A stretch of DNA of 64,000 nucleotides from Endothia cerciana (GCA_026119935.1 JALRMH010000014.1:124001-188000), one strand, 5' to 3'. Numbered from the stretch's first letter, positions 42,297-54,874 are shown. Made by a program: numbers and translations. The notes: generated by a model from the sequence alone, not told the origin.

Positions 42297-45200
42297 GTAT
42301 ACTCCAGAGCGAGCCTTCCTATATATTTTTTATTTTTTTATTTTTTTATTCTTTCCTAGAAGGCTACCCTCGAGGGGGTTCTAGCCCCGAGCTGGCGATG
42401 CTCCTTGTATTATTGCTAGGATCCTCCGGGAGGAGTCCTCGAATGTGTGGCTTTGTGGGTGCCGTGAGACGTGTGAGAAGGATGTCTCTGTGCCCGACAA
42501 GACTGGCGCGATTCGACCTCATGAGCGGAAGGCGACATGCATCAGATGGCGACGAATAGTTCCTGGAAGAGATTCGTGTAATGGATCGAGTCCTCCGTCT
42601 GGGGTTAGAGCCTTGGCTCTTGACAGCCGTGGCCGTCGATGGTGGAGCACAGCACCAACGGGCTGCCCGAAAGAGGGTATATGCAGATGCAATGCAGGCG
42701 CCGAGCCAGGAAAAGAGCGAGAGGCGAGAGGTCAGATCCCTAAAGAAGCTTTGCGAGGGCCCTGGGGGTTTTTGAGACAGGGCCTTGTAGCTTTCATGAG
42801 ATCGATCTTCCGCCTTTTTCCTCGTCGATATCAGCAGCGAGGCCGTGCTGATAAACTCGTTGCTAAGACAATGAGCATGGTCAGTTCCTCTTTCCCAAAC
42901 CTCCTCGTATACAACAAAATCCCATGCCGGCGGCCATGTAGAAGCCGACTCGACGAGTTTGTTCTGGGGAAGGAATGGGGGCGAAAGAGCGACGAAGCCT
43001 GCTCACAATATCCAGAGGCCGCTCATCGAGGGACATAAGCAAACCAACTGCCGCACATGAAATGCTCTTCACAAGTCAACGGATGCTAGGTAGAGAGCCA
43101 GTGCTCGGGCGGATGGCTCGCAGCAATCGGATTGAGCCTACTGCGGAGCAGACGCCGCAACGCACTTGCAGATGCTTATGTACAGTGGCTAGCCATGAGA
43201 TCCGAACGATGGGCCGCACGGCGACTACATGTACTATGTATGTTTGCAGAACTGCCTGTACCGGCAGGGGTGGTCATGCACCCCCGTCCGGTAGGGTCGC
43301 AGAGGAGGGGGCGGATTGACAGGGGCCGCAAAGAGGAAGAGAAGACGGATCAATAAGGACAGAGATAGCTCGCTTGGGCTGCTCTGGAGTGGATACTTAG
43401 TGATGCGAGGCCTGGCAGCTAGGCAAGGCTTGTCCAGAAGTTCTGTGGTACTATGGCAGAATGGGGGTTTCCATCCACTGTTCTGGGGGATAGATGCATC
43501 AGACTGCAGAAACGTCGAGGATGCGGCAGAGATACCACATAGATCATGTATATATCAGAGCAGTGAAGGGTGAGGCAATCCGAGCCACGAAGCAGGTATT
43601 TCGCCTATTGTGAAATTGGATTTGGGATGGTGATCAGCACGGTTTTCTGTTGCGTCGTGGGATCAGAGATGGGGCCCATCAGCAGGATCGAAACGACGAG
43701 AAGAGAAGAGACGATGCTGTATGTGATTTTGGAGGTCGGTCAGGCAGGCCCAGGACAAGGGAAGGGAAAGCGGTCCAACGATTCGACTGTCTCCTAATTG
43801 CTCACCCAGTACTTCACGCAATAGTACTACTACTGTGTGAGAGACTGCGGCCGAGGCGTGCGAATCAACGAGTCTGGACGGCATGTCGTTCAGCGAGGCT
43901 TCCTGACTCGAGTGGATCGGACCGGGTTTACTGGAGCCGACCCACTTGCGATGGCGTCCAAATGCCCCATTGTCAGTGAAACTCTTCCAGCGGGAAGTGT
44001 GTCAGGCAACAAGAGCGACCGCGAGAGCTCATGTCGTCCACAAAATCCGGGCTGCAAATCGATCTCATCTGGCATGGTATGCTGAGAGCCGGATAAGTAA
44101 GTACAGGTCCAGAGATTCGCTGTGATGCTGATTTCATCCGGTCGCAAGAGGCTTGGACCGAAAGGCCGATTGCATGCGGCCGTCCTAGAATGATTATCTC
44201 ATCCCTCAGTCGACAGCATCTGCGCCAAGACAGACGGCAGGTATGAGTGAGGTTCCTCGTGAACGGGCGCCCAACAGAACGCTTTGTGCACGCGGCTCCG
44301 ACGCGGCCCGCTTGTGCAGTATGCGCGTCCCGCTCATGCCGCCCGTCATGGGCTGCTAGGGTAGGCTTCGATCATGCCCTGCCACTGCTCAAGGCTAAGG
44401 GCTAAGAGCTAAGAGCCAACATCTGCGGTCCAGGGTTTGGAGGAAGATCTGCTGCCCGGGCGGATACTCCAAAAAGGGTGGACCTCCTCGACGGATTTAG
44501 GACCCAGAGAGCCCGCCGGCTAGGATTCCTTGCGAGTAGTCACCGAGGGGATCCGGGGACCTGGAGGAGAGATGATGCTAAGGTGGGAAGCGTTTAGAGC
44601 CGGCTACAATGCCTCAGGCATTCCATCGCGCCGCTGTCAGGAGGTGCTCGTTCCTGCAGGCCAGGTATCTGCGACCCTGACGTTGGCGATCAATGCATCA
44701 GGACGAGGGTCGATGGTTCTCAGTCCGTAGTCCAGAATGCGCAACATGTCGCCAGTAGAAGCAGCCAGGTCGTCCGCGGCTGAGCTTTCGCCTTCTCGGT
44801 GTCTATATAAGTGTGCGTATTCATGGCCCTCGCGTTGCCGAGAGACCAAAGACGAGACTGACACAAGGAAAGAGATGCCGCGGGCGTAGGAAGCAGGAGC
44901 CGATGCTAGCATGGTCCCAACACCACCACATCACAAGCCGGTCGATTAGCGCGGTCCCTCGCTACCAGCGGCTTTCATAATACCACGGCCGGGTGGCTGG
45001 ACTGTTATGTGGGTTGGTTCGAGAGAATGACAGATCCAGTTCTCGCCTTAGACCCAAACGAGTAGAACCCGGGTTTCTGGGAAGCCATATAGGTAGCATG
45101 ACTCTAGGTCTGTGACGGGCCCCGAACATCATCAGCTGAGAGGTGGAGCATACAATCCAAGAACCCCGGCCAGCATCGTTGACCAGATGAGGTGGGGCGC

Positions 45201-48040
45201 AAGCGGTCGCAATGCTCGGCCGTTGAGGAAGTCTCTGGAGAACAGCGTCGGACCATACGCGTCGGGAGCGGCCCTGGTAAACTTTGTCCATTCCGGCTTG
45301 TATTCCAGTTTGCCAGCTGATATCGCGACCCCTGCTGGCTGACAGCTCTCCCCCATGCCGATGCTAGTGGAGGAAGGGCACGGTTACAGTCTAGTGCCTG
45401 AGGTCGACTGCGAATGACACTCGACGCCCTGTCAACCCAACGCCCACATCGCGTAGAGGCGGTCGCTTGCAAGATTGAGAACTGTGTACTTCGTCCATTA
45501 GAGGCAAGGCGGACCTGATCGGCCTCGGCATGAAACAAGAGACGGTTTAAACATCCAGCGCACCCTATCCCGTCTGTTATGAGGTAATCTATGGTCGATC
45601 TGAGTGGCCAGTGTTCCCTCGGCGCATGAACATCTCGAGGCCAGGAAAGGCTTTGTGGCCTGACGAACCAATCGCAAGCCATGCGGGGCTGCCAGTCTCT
45701 CAGTAAGCCGGCGTCGCTAGGTTCCCTGGCTTCTATAGACCCAAGAATCCTCCAGGTGAAGAGGATGGTCAAGGCGAGAAACGTTCGTATCAACTTAATT
45801 GCTGGGTGGGCTTGACAAGATAGGAAAGGGTGTTCTCGGAGATTTCCCAAGTCTGCGTAGCCCAAGAGACAGTTGTGCCGGCCGAACGCCACGCATGTGC
45901 ATCCGAACACATCTAAAACTCACCGCAATCGTGGGACCTGGCGTATTCATCGAAACAGAATCTAACCGACACGGCACGGGTAGCTCTGTCAAGGCAAAAA
46001 ATGGTACCACAACTGCTTGCTCGCAGCGTAACTGCATCTCCTGCGGCATCCAGCACCCTGGCGGCCAGGGGATACGGACGCGATTTCCTGTTCTGCTCTC
46101 AGGAAAAGAAATGAGGCGAGGCGGGCCAGGGCGTGAGGACGGTTGTCGTTGTCCCAAACGGTCGCGATTGTCCGGGCTCGCGCTTGGTTCTCCTCTGCGG
46201 AGAATGCCATTGTTGGCAAGGAGAAGCAGTTCGCCTCACTAGCTTCAGGCACAAGACATGCGGCGCGCCTGTATGGAGGTGGCACCTGCGTCCTCGGTTG
46301 ACAAGGCCCGAGCTGCCCATACCTGCATACGCCAGCGCGCATTGCCCTTGCTGACGGTTCATGGTAGGGCCTCGTCGTCTCGATGTCTCGATCACCCGTG
46401 GCGTTGCGGCTACGCAGGCAGAGCGAAAGAAGAGCACAGTCTCTCGAGATCGGATTTTGAGATGGCCAGTTCGAGGGCTGGCAGGCATGTCAGTTCATCG
46501 GTGAGCATCTGCCGGTTCTGTCTGTTCGCTGCCCCGCAGGTTCTGCCCTGGTATTGTGGCATCTGGCTCTGTGGTATAGACGGAGTAGATGCACAGTGCA
46601 ACGCTGTACAGGATCTGTCGAGCTGGGCCTCGGCGGCAAGAGTCCTGTCGTGAAAGGCTGATGAGCCCGCAATGGGTGCATGCAGAAGCAGGGGCACACT
46701 TCCAGAACCGGTCGCTCGGATGCTCATTGGTGCAAACAGTCCGGGGTTGGGTGGGAGCTCAGACTTCATGGTGGTAGGAGTGTATGTACGTACCTACTAT
46801 GTAGTACATAGTAGGTACGGAGCATTCTGTGACCCTCGGCAAATATTCGTCCCTACTGAGGATCTGTCGACGGTGATCGAGGTCAGCTCTCATGAGTTCC
46901 AAACTCGCTTTCCTGCGCAAGCCTGCAATAGTGCCAATATGCCTTCGAGAAGTCAGGACCCAGATTGAAGAGACGAGTGTGTCTATCCTCGGCCCTTGCA
47001 TTTGACGCACCCACAGAAGCAATAAGCTTCGAGTCGCCCAAGACATCGACACCCGAGAATTCCGATCTCAACGCCGATAAGACGATGATGGAATGGCCGC
47101 CCTTGAGAGGCACGCGGGCCTGGGGTAGCGTAGCACATCGCAACACTTTGACGTCGCATCCCGAACTCGCAGTGCCATCGCGTGAAGTCAGTGCATGTGG
47201 GAAACCTGGAGGACGCGAGAGACCCAGAAATCGGAACATCGGTGCCAGGTTGTTGACCGCTGCTGGATAGGCATCACTCCTTACTGCAATGCTGTAAGCG
47301 CTGGCCTGACCGCCACTGTCTATGCCTGCACATACATCCTGCCTGCACTCTAGATGCAAGATCAATATGCACTTAGCACGACATTGCTCGTGATTACGCA
47401 TGTTAGCGATACAGGCTGCATGTTGAGGAGCCATACGTGCCATCCTCTCGATGCAACGAAAGACCTGTGTGGCGGCGTGGTGCTTTTTTCACGTCCACAG
47501 TTCGCAGGGGAGCGGCTGGTCAGCTCAGTTGTCGAATAAAAATTGTAGCACTGCAAAACCGAGACCGTGGCCCGTAAGAGACCAAGTGATAGCACTGTAT
47601 CTTGTTCTCATTTGTGTTGCCAAGCAACATTGTCCTCTATACTCGTCACCGAGTCACTGCATATCGATGAGATGACCGGATGGCTGAGAGTATAGAGTCA
47701 TTCGAGTTGCCGGCCCATCAATATGCCAGAACCGGAAGTCTGCCGCCTCGAACCGTATCGTGGCTTCCCGTGAACCCGCTTCTACGATAGCGCAAGCAAC
47801 TGGTGGGCGGGTCGAGGTTCCTCCGCTGGTAGTGGACGGAGGATTCCCCGCAGGCCTTGGCCTTTTAATCGCTCCATGACCTCTATCGTGGGATCGACAT
47901 GCTTCCTAGGGCTTTTCAGATCCTGCAAAGGAATAGCTAGAGACAACTTCAAAGCGGCGGGCGAGAGCACAACGCCCCAGGCAGAGGATCCACGGCTCGG
48001 GAGACAGAGCATGAGCAGATCGAGGCTACCAACACTGAAC
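42297..48040. other. 5.7 kb region without a recognisable gene
   Basis: It includes the upstream region of the CENP-B-type gene and the 3' side of RBG1. A T-rich tract (42322-42355) lies next to the CENP-B gene start. A TATA-like TCTATATAAG occurs near 44803. A perfect 14-bp-arm inverted repeat is at 46789-46819. Several frames of 100-270 codons exist on both strands, but none shows a domain, and I could not extend any across plausible splice sites. Confidence 0.45.
46789..46819. repeat. Perfect inverted repeat (hairpin), 14-bp arms, 3-nt loop
   Basis: Left arm CGTACCTACTATGT (46789-46802), loop AGT, right arm ACATAGTAGGTACG (46806-46819). It is not followed by a T-run. It sits in the gene-free stretch between the CENP-B-type gene and RBG1. 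Confidence 0.95.
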
Positions 48041-49799
48041 TCATCGCTTGATAACCGTCACTATTATAAGCGAGTAATGTTAATATCACGACTCTCTCCA
48101 CGGCACTCGAAGGTCACGTACCGATGTCCTCATCAGCAAGCTCATGAGAGAGGCCGACTCGCTGCGGTTGGTGCTTCACAGACTTTCCGTAAACGATGGC
48201 ATTCCTAAACTGCTCAACAATGGTGCGGTGAATGGCGTTGCACTGAGCAATGGTCCCGTCAGTACCGGTCATTGAATCGCCGTGACAGGTAGGTCGAGGC
48301 CAAGACCCCGGCTGGACTTCAACTTACAAAGTCTTCCACTGTGCATCTCGAAGATCGCAACACGACAGGTGCGGAGTAGTCAGGCATTTTACCCTTCGGT
48401 TTGGTATAGACTCGGACAAGATTCAGTTTCTCCCACCTGTTTCTGTTAGCCTGTCTTTTGACTATGCAACGCTTGGAGGAGGGCGATGTACATGGCGTCC
48501 ATCAACTCATCAATGTTCCACCCATGTTCGGAGCTGATTGGCACCGCATTGGGGATACGATATAGCAGGTCCAATTCCTCTATGCTGATGGCGTCGATCT
48601 TGTTCAGGACGTAAATGACGGGAATGTAGCTCCGGGATCTGGCTTCTATTATGTCAATGAGATCATCGACCGTCGCGTCGCATCGAATGGTGATGTCCGC
48701 GGAGGACATCTTGTACTCGCTCATTACGGCCTTGATCTCATCGTGGTCTTGCATCGCTATCAATACGATGTCCCCTCAGACGCGGAATTGTTCATCATGA
48801 CTCACCAATATGGGTCAATGGCACCGTGCTCGTGATGTTGAGGCCGCCCTTATCCTTCTTCTTGATCGTGATATTTGGTGCTTCCTTGTTGATTCTGATT
48901 CCGAATCCCTCGAGCTCGTTCTCAATCACCCGCTTATCCGTAAGCGGCTTGTTCACGTCGAGAACAATGAAGATCAAGTGACATGTCTTTGCGACCGCGA
49001 TCACTTGTCGACCACGGCCTCGACCATCTTTAGCACCCTCGATGATACCTGGCAGATCGATCATTTGCAACGGTGCTCCATTGTACATCACCTGTCCCGG
49101 CACACTTGTCAAAGTTGTGAACTCGTATGCAGCGGCTTCAGAGTGTTGCCCTGTCAGTCTGCTCATCAATGTACTCTTTCCCACTGACGGGAAGCCTATG
49201 AATCCAATACTTGCGACACCGGTTCTCGCCACGTCGAAGCCGGCACCGCCGCCGCCGCCGCCACCACCCGAGGGCGTGAGTAGCTCTCTCTTGAGCTTTG
49301 CAAGTTTTGCCTTCAGTTGACCCAGATGGAACGATGTGGCTTTGTTCTTCTGGGTCCTGCTCATCTGTTGGAATACGATTGTCAGCTCAGTGACGGGAGT
49401 CGTGATCGTGGAAATGGAGCTCAAGTCTCGCGGACGCGGTGGGCTCTCAATCACTCGAGATCCTTGGAGCCTGAACAATCCCGCTGGTTGCCTGATACCA
49501 GTGTTGATCTTCCGACTGAGTGGCCCGGCCCCCGAACTGAAGGAAGAGGCACCTCGTCCTCCCCAGGCTGACTCTGCGTCTTCTTCCAAGCTCTTCAGGA
49601 CCCAATCACTTCCGGGGGAGGGGGGGGTTTCCGGCAAGAGGCTCGCACTATAGTTTTTATTGGAAGGCGCAGTCGTATAGGGTCAACCGTACCTCCGCCT
49701 CGATCTCCTTGATCTGTCGTGTGTGCGCTGTCAGCTCAAAATTCTCCGAGGTCTGAGGTACAACCGGAGGCCACTAACCTTCTCCACCGTAGTCGACAT
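48041..49799 (-). CDS. RBG1: Developmentally regulated GTP-binding protein 1 (Rbg1/DRG1)
   Basis: Seven exons: 49779-49799, 49693-49713, 48806-49364, 48492-48747, 48328-48436, 48122-48242 and 48041-48060; 368 aa, exactly the family length. OBG-type GTPase that binds translating ribosomes with its partner Tma46/DFRP1 and relieves stalling. It begins MSTTVEKIKEIEAEMSRTQK. G1 is GFPSVGKST (71-79), G3 is in MIDLPGIIEGA, G4 is NKID in YVLNKIDAI, and the TGS domain spans LNLVRVYTKPKGKMPD to the end DEDIVTVIKR. A run of eight glycines (47-54) precedes the G domain. Exons 1 and 2 are 21 nt each and the last is 20 nt. Splice choices at 48748 and 48491 were fixed by restoring THIDHDEIK and DAMWEKL. Intron 2 is 328 bp; the others are 55-85 bp. 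Confidence 0.94.
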
Positions 49800-50623
49800 T
49801 TTGGCGACTTTTAAGGAAGTCCCGCTCTATCGGCAACTTTGAAAGTTCGAGGAATCAGAGGATATCGATCTGGTGTGGTTTGAATGGTGGTGGTGAAGAC
49901 TTTGAGGTCGAGTTGTTGATCGCCTGGGAAAGAAAACAGCGGGACAAATTTCTGATGGATTCCGAAAGGCTGCCCCTCGACTGATGTCACCTTTGGGAAC
50001 AGGGGAGGTAGACTTCCAGAGGGTTAGGGTTTGTTTGTACCCCCCCCCCTCTCATAGATGAAAACTTCCTTCTCAGAGACCGCATTTAATTTGAGGCTCC
50101 CAACTATTGATTTGATATGTTGGACTACTTCTGTCAAAGGTAGTGTCCTAATTGAACCGACCGCATACACAGGATCACCAGCGTTTCTGCTTGGACTCAT
50201 GTGGACATCTGGCCCTCCCCGGAGAGAATGATTACCCAGGATATATCTAGATATTCGTTTTTTACGGTGTTTATCGTAGAAGCGGGAATAATTAGCACGG
50301 AGCCTTTTTGCACTGATTACAAGCATGATAGAAGCGTATAAACGACTTTATATTCTACATAGGTAGATACGAAAGGATGCTCTTGGTAGAAGGTAACCCA
50401 CCAACAGAATATCTTGTAAGGTGAAACATAGAAAATCATCGCAAGTTGAAGAGTTGGTATCATTTCCTTTGGTCCCAAAAGTTCAAGAAGGTATTCCTTC
50501 GAATGCCAGGGTTAATTTCCAAGGCAAAGCAGTCTCGTGTGCACGAGTGTGCTGCGATATATTCGGATATTTTTGTACTCACTATACGATAATTATACCC
50601 TGATTCAGTCTCCGTGAGCATTT
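49800..50623. other. Gap upstream of RBG1
   Basis: About 820 bp. It holds the RBG1 promoter next to 49800, a poly-C run near 50041-50049, and AT-rich sequence beyond 50060 that grades into the ankyrin relic. No gene seen. Confidence 0.5.
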
Positions 50624-52674
50624 CACACATAATTATGCTTGTTGGGCCTTAAAATCTCGAGTCTATCGCACTTGTACCAATACTCAGCGCTGCTATCAAA
50701 TGTACAATTCTTCCATTTCTCCCCCTCAAGCAGAAGCTGAACCACTTCTAGATGCCCATACTTTGCCGTTACTGAGATGATGCTGTTGTCCGCTAACGAA
50801 GCTTCAACATCGGCGCCGGCATCGATGAGAATCTCACACGCTTCCAAGTGTTCATCTATAAGTCTCCAGACACAGAGGTGCATGCCCGTGCTCATCTCTG
50901 TCCTCCAGCTCGACGCCGTCTAGATACTCGACAAGGAGCTTGGCAACGAACCCATTTGCAAAGCAGCCGGCAGCGAACAGGGCTGCCAGGTTCCATTCCA
51001 ACCTTGCCAAAGGGGTGAGTCATCTTATAACTGGGACCTATTCCCTACTCCAAGAGGCCACATCAAACCTCCAGTTCGCCCATTGTGGCGACTCTGAACT
51101 ATAGAGTGCACAGTCTATCTGGGCTTTCAATGTTCGCGCCCTAATGTAGCAGGAATGCCACTACTCCCGCCCAGTGGGAAACTGCATTCTCACAGCTAGG
51201 TAGCCGCGGTCATTGGCAGCGTTAGGATTTGCTAGAGCAGTAAGGAAGGCCTTGGCAATAATCAAAATCTCCTACTTGCCAGGTTTGAAATAGGGCTGTT
51301 TGTCCGGCGTCGCTTGCTCTCGTCTACGGTCACGATTTCGGAGAGCGAATGGGCCTAGTTGATGGCCACAGCGATACTGGCAAGGTGTAGAGGGAAGTTG
51401 CCTCAAGCTTCTACACTCTTCGGATCAGCACCTCTGTCGGGGAACAAGTAAGCCATATCTTCGTGCTTAGATAGGACCTGTTTGACCCAGAGGAGTGCAG
51501 AAGGCTCTACCTCGAGCTTCTAAGCTTGCTCCACGCATGGGAAGAATTTTCTGCCCCGAGAGCAAGATTCAGATCAGCAGCAACATGTAATGGGGTCCGT
51601 GTGGCAGCGGCATTAGGTGCGAATGCCTTCACTGACATTTTCAGCCATTCAACGTATTCACTGATTGAACGGCTAATGGCCCACGCGATATCTGTCTTCA
51701 TAATCAATCAGCAATTCTCTAGTTAGGTTGAAAATAAAACAGACAACTGCACATATAACTCTTTGACCCTAGCTACACTTCCACAGTCCGCCCGTCTCCG
51801 TCGACAACTTTGATGAGAAGCCGGTCGCCCACCCTCTTATCCAGCAGGTCCAAATCTTGTATCTTCAGTGCCTGGATAAGAGCAGAACCCTCTCCCGTGG
51901 GCTCGGGATTGGTCCACACGTCGGATGCGATATTCTTCCCGTACCATATGGATTGGCGCTTCAAGCTTGGCTCCCCGTGCCCTAAGTATAATCCGGGCCA
52001 GTCGCCTCCCGTGAGGGGATGAATAACCCTGAACCCATGCTTGGGGTGAGAACTGATTGTATCACGAATGCAATAAGAGCAGTAGTCCCAGTCCGGACAC
52101 TCGAGACAATGGCAGCGCGGACCAAAACTTTCCAATTCACACTCATCACAGTAAGATGCCTATACGTCTTCCAGAAGTGACCTATTCCGGCAAGGAACCA
52201 TGAATCTCAGCATTAGGCGGGTGGCTACGAACGCCGGGTCCTAGCCTCAAACGATCCAATCCTGTGAAAGGTCTGTACTCTGTAGCTGCTGTATGCTAGC
52301 ATATTGTGATAGGCCAACGTGGTCTGGATATGAGTTAACCGATTGTGGTAGGATAAAACGGTTGTCTGGTGACAGTATAACCCTCCATAGGTTATGGAAG
52401 CAATGTATATGAGCAGATATAGCCGGGGAAAGCTGTGTGGAATATGTATTTCCAACCTATGCTGGTGGAGGGCCAAAGGACGGAGAGCCAGGGCTACATC
52501 AAGTGCGGTCTGCGGTAAGAGCTTGTGGGAGTTGAGCTCTGCGCCAAGGTCAGGCCGTTGTTGAAAGGTCGGAACGAGACCGTAGCCGTTAGCCGGTCTC
52601 ATACACGTCTGGATAAAGCCAGCAAATAGTGATCCTCTCCCGGTCCCTGCCTCCGAAGTGCCGGACGAATTCAT
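50624..52674 (-). pseudogene. Decayed ankyrin-repeat / ZZ zinc-finger gene
   Basis: Read on the minus strand, family-like pieces appear in order but in different frames and with stops. About 52430-52674: SLFAGFIQTCMRP and AELNSHKLLPQTALDVALAL (ankyrin-like). About 52020-52160: YCDECELESFGPRCHCLECP and DWDYCSYCIRD, a ZZ-type zinc finger, preceded by a possible AG acceptor. About 51580-51620: TRTPLHVAADLNLAL. About 51380-51460: KHEDMAYLFPDRGADPKSVE, then a TGA, then NFPLHLASIAV. About 50625-51010: NLAALFAAGCFANGFV, a frameshift near 50850, then EACEILIDAGADVEASLADN and YGHLEVVQLLLE. The sequence is AT-rich. This may be one inactivated gene or two; an expressed multi-exon remnant cannot be excluded. 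Confidence 0.65.
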
Positions 52675-54068
52675 CTTCTGATATTCCTTTCGCGATGTCA
52701 GTCACCCTCCAGGTCAAAACTCTGCGCCGTACGACTGTCATGATGCCTCACGAAACTCTTGTGGTCATATTGCACTCAGCTGGCGGGATCAATGAAATGG
52801 AGAACCAGAGCGGGATGAGAAATGAGTCTTTTACTCCGAGCTCCGAACATGCTTTCCTGGGCCAGAGTCCCTCGTATGTAAGCTCCGGGGTGGTCTGACA
52901 AGGCACCAGTTGAGCCCTCGCATGACGAGCAACTACCGCAAACGCGAGAGCCTGTTATCTTACCGAGCTACTATATTCAGGCACACGTCACTGATGGGTC
53001 AGGGCCTGGTCATCCATGTGTGTCAAGAGTCTGAGCCCAGGAGGGCGAGGGCTTCTGCGTATGGCTCAAAGTGCTGCTTTATGCATCATGGTACTGTAGG
53101 CCTAGGCTCCAGGCCGAGAGTGGTGGCTGCTCCTGTGCCAGGCCGACCTGCATAACAGTCTAGGTGTATAGACCATAGATCACTCTCAGTTAGCTATGAG
53201 TGGTCGGTCACCTTTTTTGGATACCTCAGGCGGCGGCGACAGCTTCCAGGTACCTGGGTGTGTGGAAAAGTACAGACAGCTCTATTGGAAGAAGTTCCAC
53301 GATCTTCTTATGAGAGTGAGCCTGTCCGGGCCAGTAAGTTATTTAGTCTTTTGGCACAAAGATCGTTGCAGAGACCAGTGCACCTTGTGATGTGTGCTCT
53401 TGAGTGTTGATGACACCAGAAGCACTCGTCTCAACCGAGCCACTAAAGCTGCTGAAGGTACGGGCCGAGGCTTGGGAAGTGAGCCTGCTCAGAGCGGGAT
53501 CTTTCCATGGCCTTTGCCCAAACCCCCGGCAAGGCTCGTGAAGTACCGGGCGCCCGAGTCCAGCCTTTTCAAAGAGTTCGGCCGGGCATTGAACAAGAGT
53601 ACCTGGCATAAACTGCCCCAGCAATGTTTTCTGCTAGTCCCAACCGTGGTGGGCGGCCCACCTCTGGCCACTCGGCGAAGGTCTCCGGTGGATTTGATTG
53701 TTGTCGAACCAAAGTATCATGCGAGCAGCGCGGGCCAAGAGCTATTCTGGGAGAAGTGCAGCGAGTACTCAAAGAAAACGTTGGTCTTGTACACTCATTG
53801 AGGGACATCTGTTGGCAGCCGTCCACGTAAGTCCGTCGGGGTCATGCTGTGATTCAGGCCGGCATGGCTGGACCCCGTAGCAGAGACGGCGACCGTATAT
53901 AAACAGATAGCTACTTGCCACTCGTATTGTTCCTGTCTCATTTAATATTGTCAGACAAGTCTCTGCACTCATTTGTTTATCCAACATCTTGTCTCAAGAC
54001 AAGCATTACACTCGTTCCTACCATCCAGCTTTGTCCTAGGTTAGTGCACAGGTCGGAAAATCTCGAGG
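52675..54068. other. Intergenic, possible further relic
   Basis: About 1.4 kb. A minus-strand frame near 52740-52920 (SELGVKDSFLIPLWFSISLI) could extend the ankyrin relic but carries no motif. The last 160 bp contain TATATAAA near 53896, a probable promoter of the secreted-protein gene. Confidence 0.4.
53893..53902 (+). promoter_or_regulatory. TATA box of the secreted-protein gene
   Basis: CGTATATAAA about 170 bp before the ATG at 54069, followed by pyrimidine-rich leader. Spacing fits a moderately long 5' UTR. Confidence 0.55.
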
Positions 54069-54874
54069 ATGAGGAGCAATATCACACGATTCGCGGTACT
54101 TGCTGCGTCCGCCTTTGTGCTTGCCTCGGCGGGTCCCACCGTGGACTCTGCTGAACGACCCGTTGAAGTTCGGTCCATCGACAGTTCCGCCGAGGCTCTC
54201 GAGTCCCGGTCTCTCAACAAGCGCAATGGGGAGTTGTATTGCGGGAATTTTGGCAGTATGTCTCGAGAAAGACCGAATTCATCTCTGTTCTATCCTTGAA
54301 CCCCGTCAGGGTCCCTTTTTTTTTGTCGACCTAAATCGCTTCAGTCCCAAAGACTGGTGCTTTGCCTGCTCATACCTCCCCAAGCCGTTCTAACTGTGAA
54401 CCGCCCAGGCGCCGATGGAGACAACGCTAGGAGCCTCGTCTCTGGCCTCAACAACAACAATAACCATGCTATTGGCGCCAAGTCATGCCTTCGGGTTAGC
54501 TGCATGAACACAAGCGGCGTCTACGTCTGCAATGTACGTATTGGTTACCGCATACACGTGTCGTACTCATGAAGTGGTCGATCTGACATCACTACGCACT
54601 GCAGGACAATAGCTACACGTTGAACGTCAGAGGGAACGAGATCGTCCCGCACGCAAACAACATCCTGAATGAATGCTGCATGTTCGGTTCCAACGGCAAG
54701 CAGATCAACAGAATCACCATGTCCGGCCAGCAGTTCACCGATGCCCACGGCGGGAACTGGAACGTGGTTATCGGGTATGCTGACTGCAACCATCCCGCAT
54801 CCGAGAGGCCGTCGGACATCGGTGGCTGGGGCATCAACCAGGGTTGTATGCGGTTCAACAACTATATTGGTTGA
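54069..54874 (+). CDS. Small secreted cysteine-rich protein with a Kex2-type propeptide
   Basis: Three exons, 54069-54255, 54409-54533 and 54605-54874, introns 153 and 71 bp with GT-AG ends and a CTAAC branch site in the first; 193 aa. The signal peptide is MRSNITRFAVLAASAFVLAS followed by AGP. A propeptide of about 30 residues ends in SRSLNKR, a dibasic Kex2 site at about residue 52. The mature part (about 141 aa) carries seven cysteines: YCGN, SCLRVSC, VYVCN, NECCMF, YADCN and QGCMRF contribute, with eight in total if the CC pair is counted separately. I do not recognise the family. Size, processing and cysteines fit an effector-like or antimicrobial secreted protein; activity is not inferable. 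It lies beside a decayed ankyrin gene, in an accessory-looking stretch. Confidence 0.8.

Noticed and set aside
45104..45910. 268-codon minus-strand frame in the gene-poor block
   Set aside because: One hydrophobic stretch but no family motif, no splice extension and no codon pattern like the real genes. An overlapping frame at 45132-45356 vaguely resembled a dehydrogenase tail, but not enough to report.
48795..49637. Single-exon start for RBG1 at 49637
   Set aside because: The N-terminal part is unlike the family; two 21-nt exons upstream give the conserved MSTTVEKIKEIEAE start.
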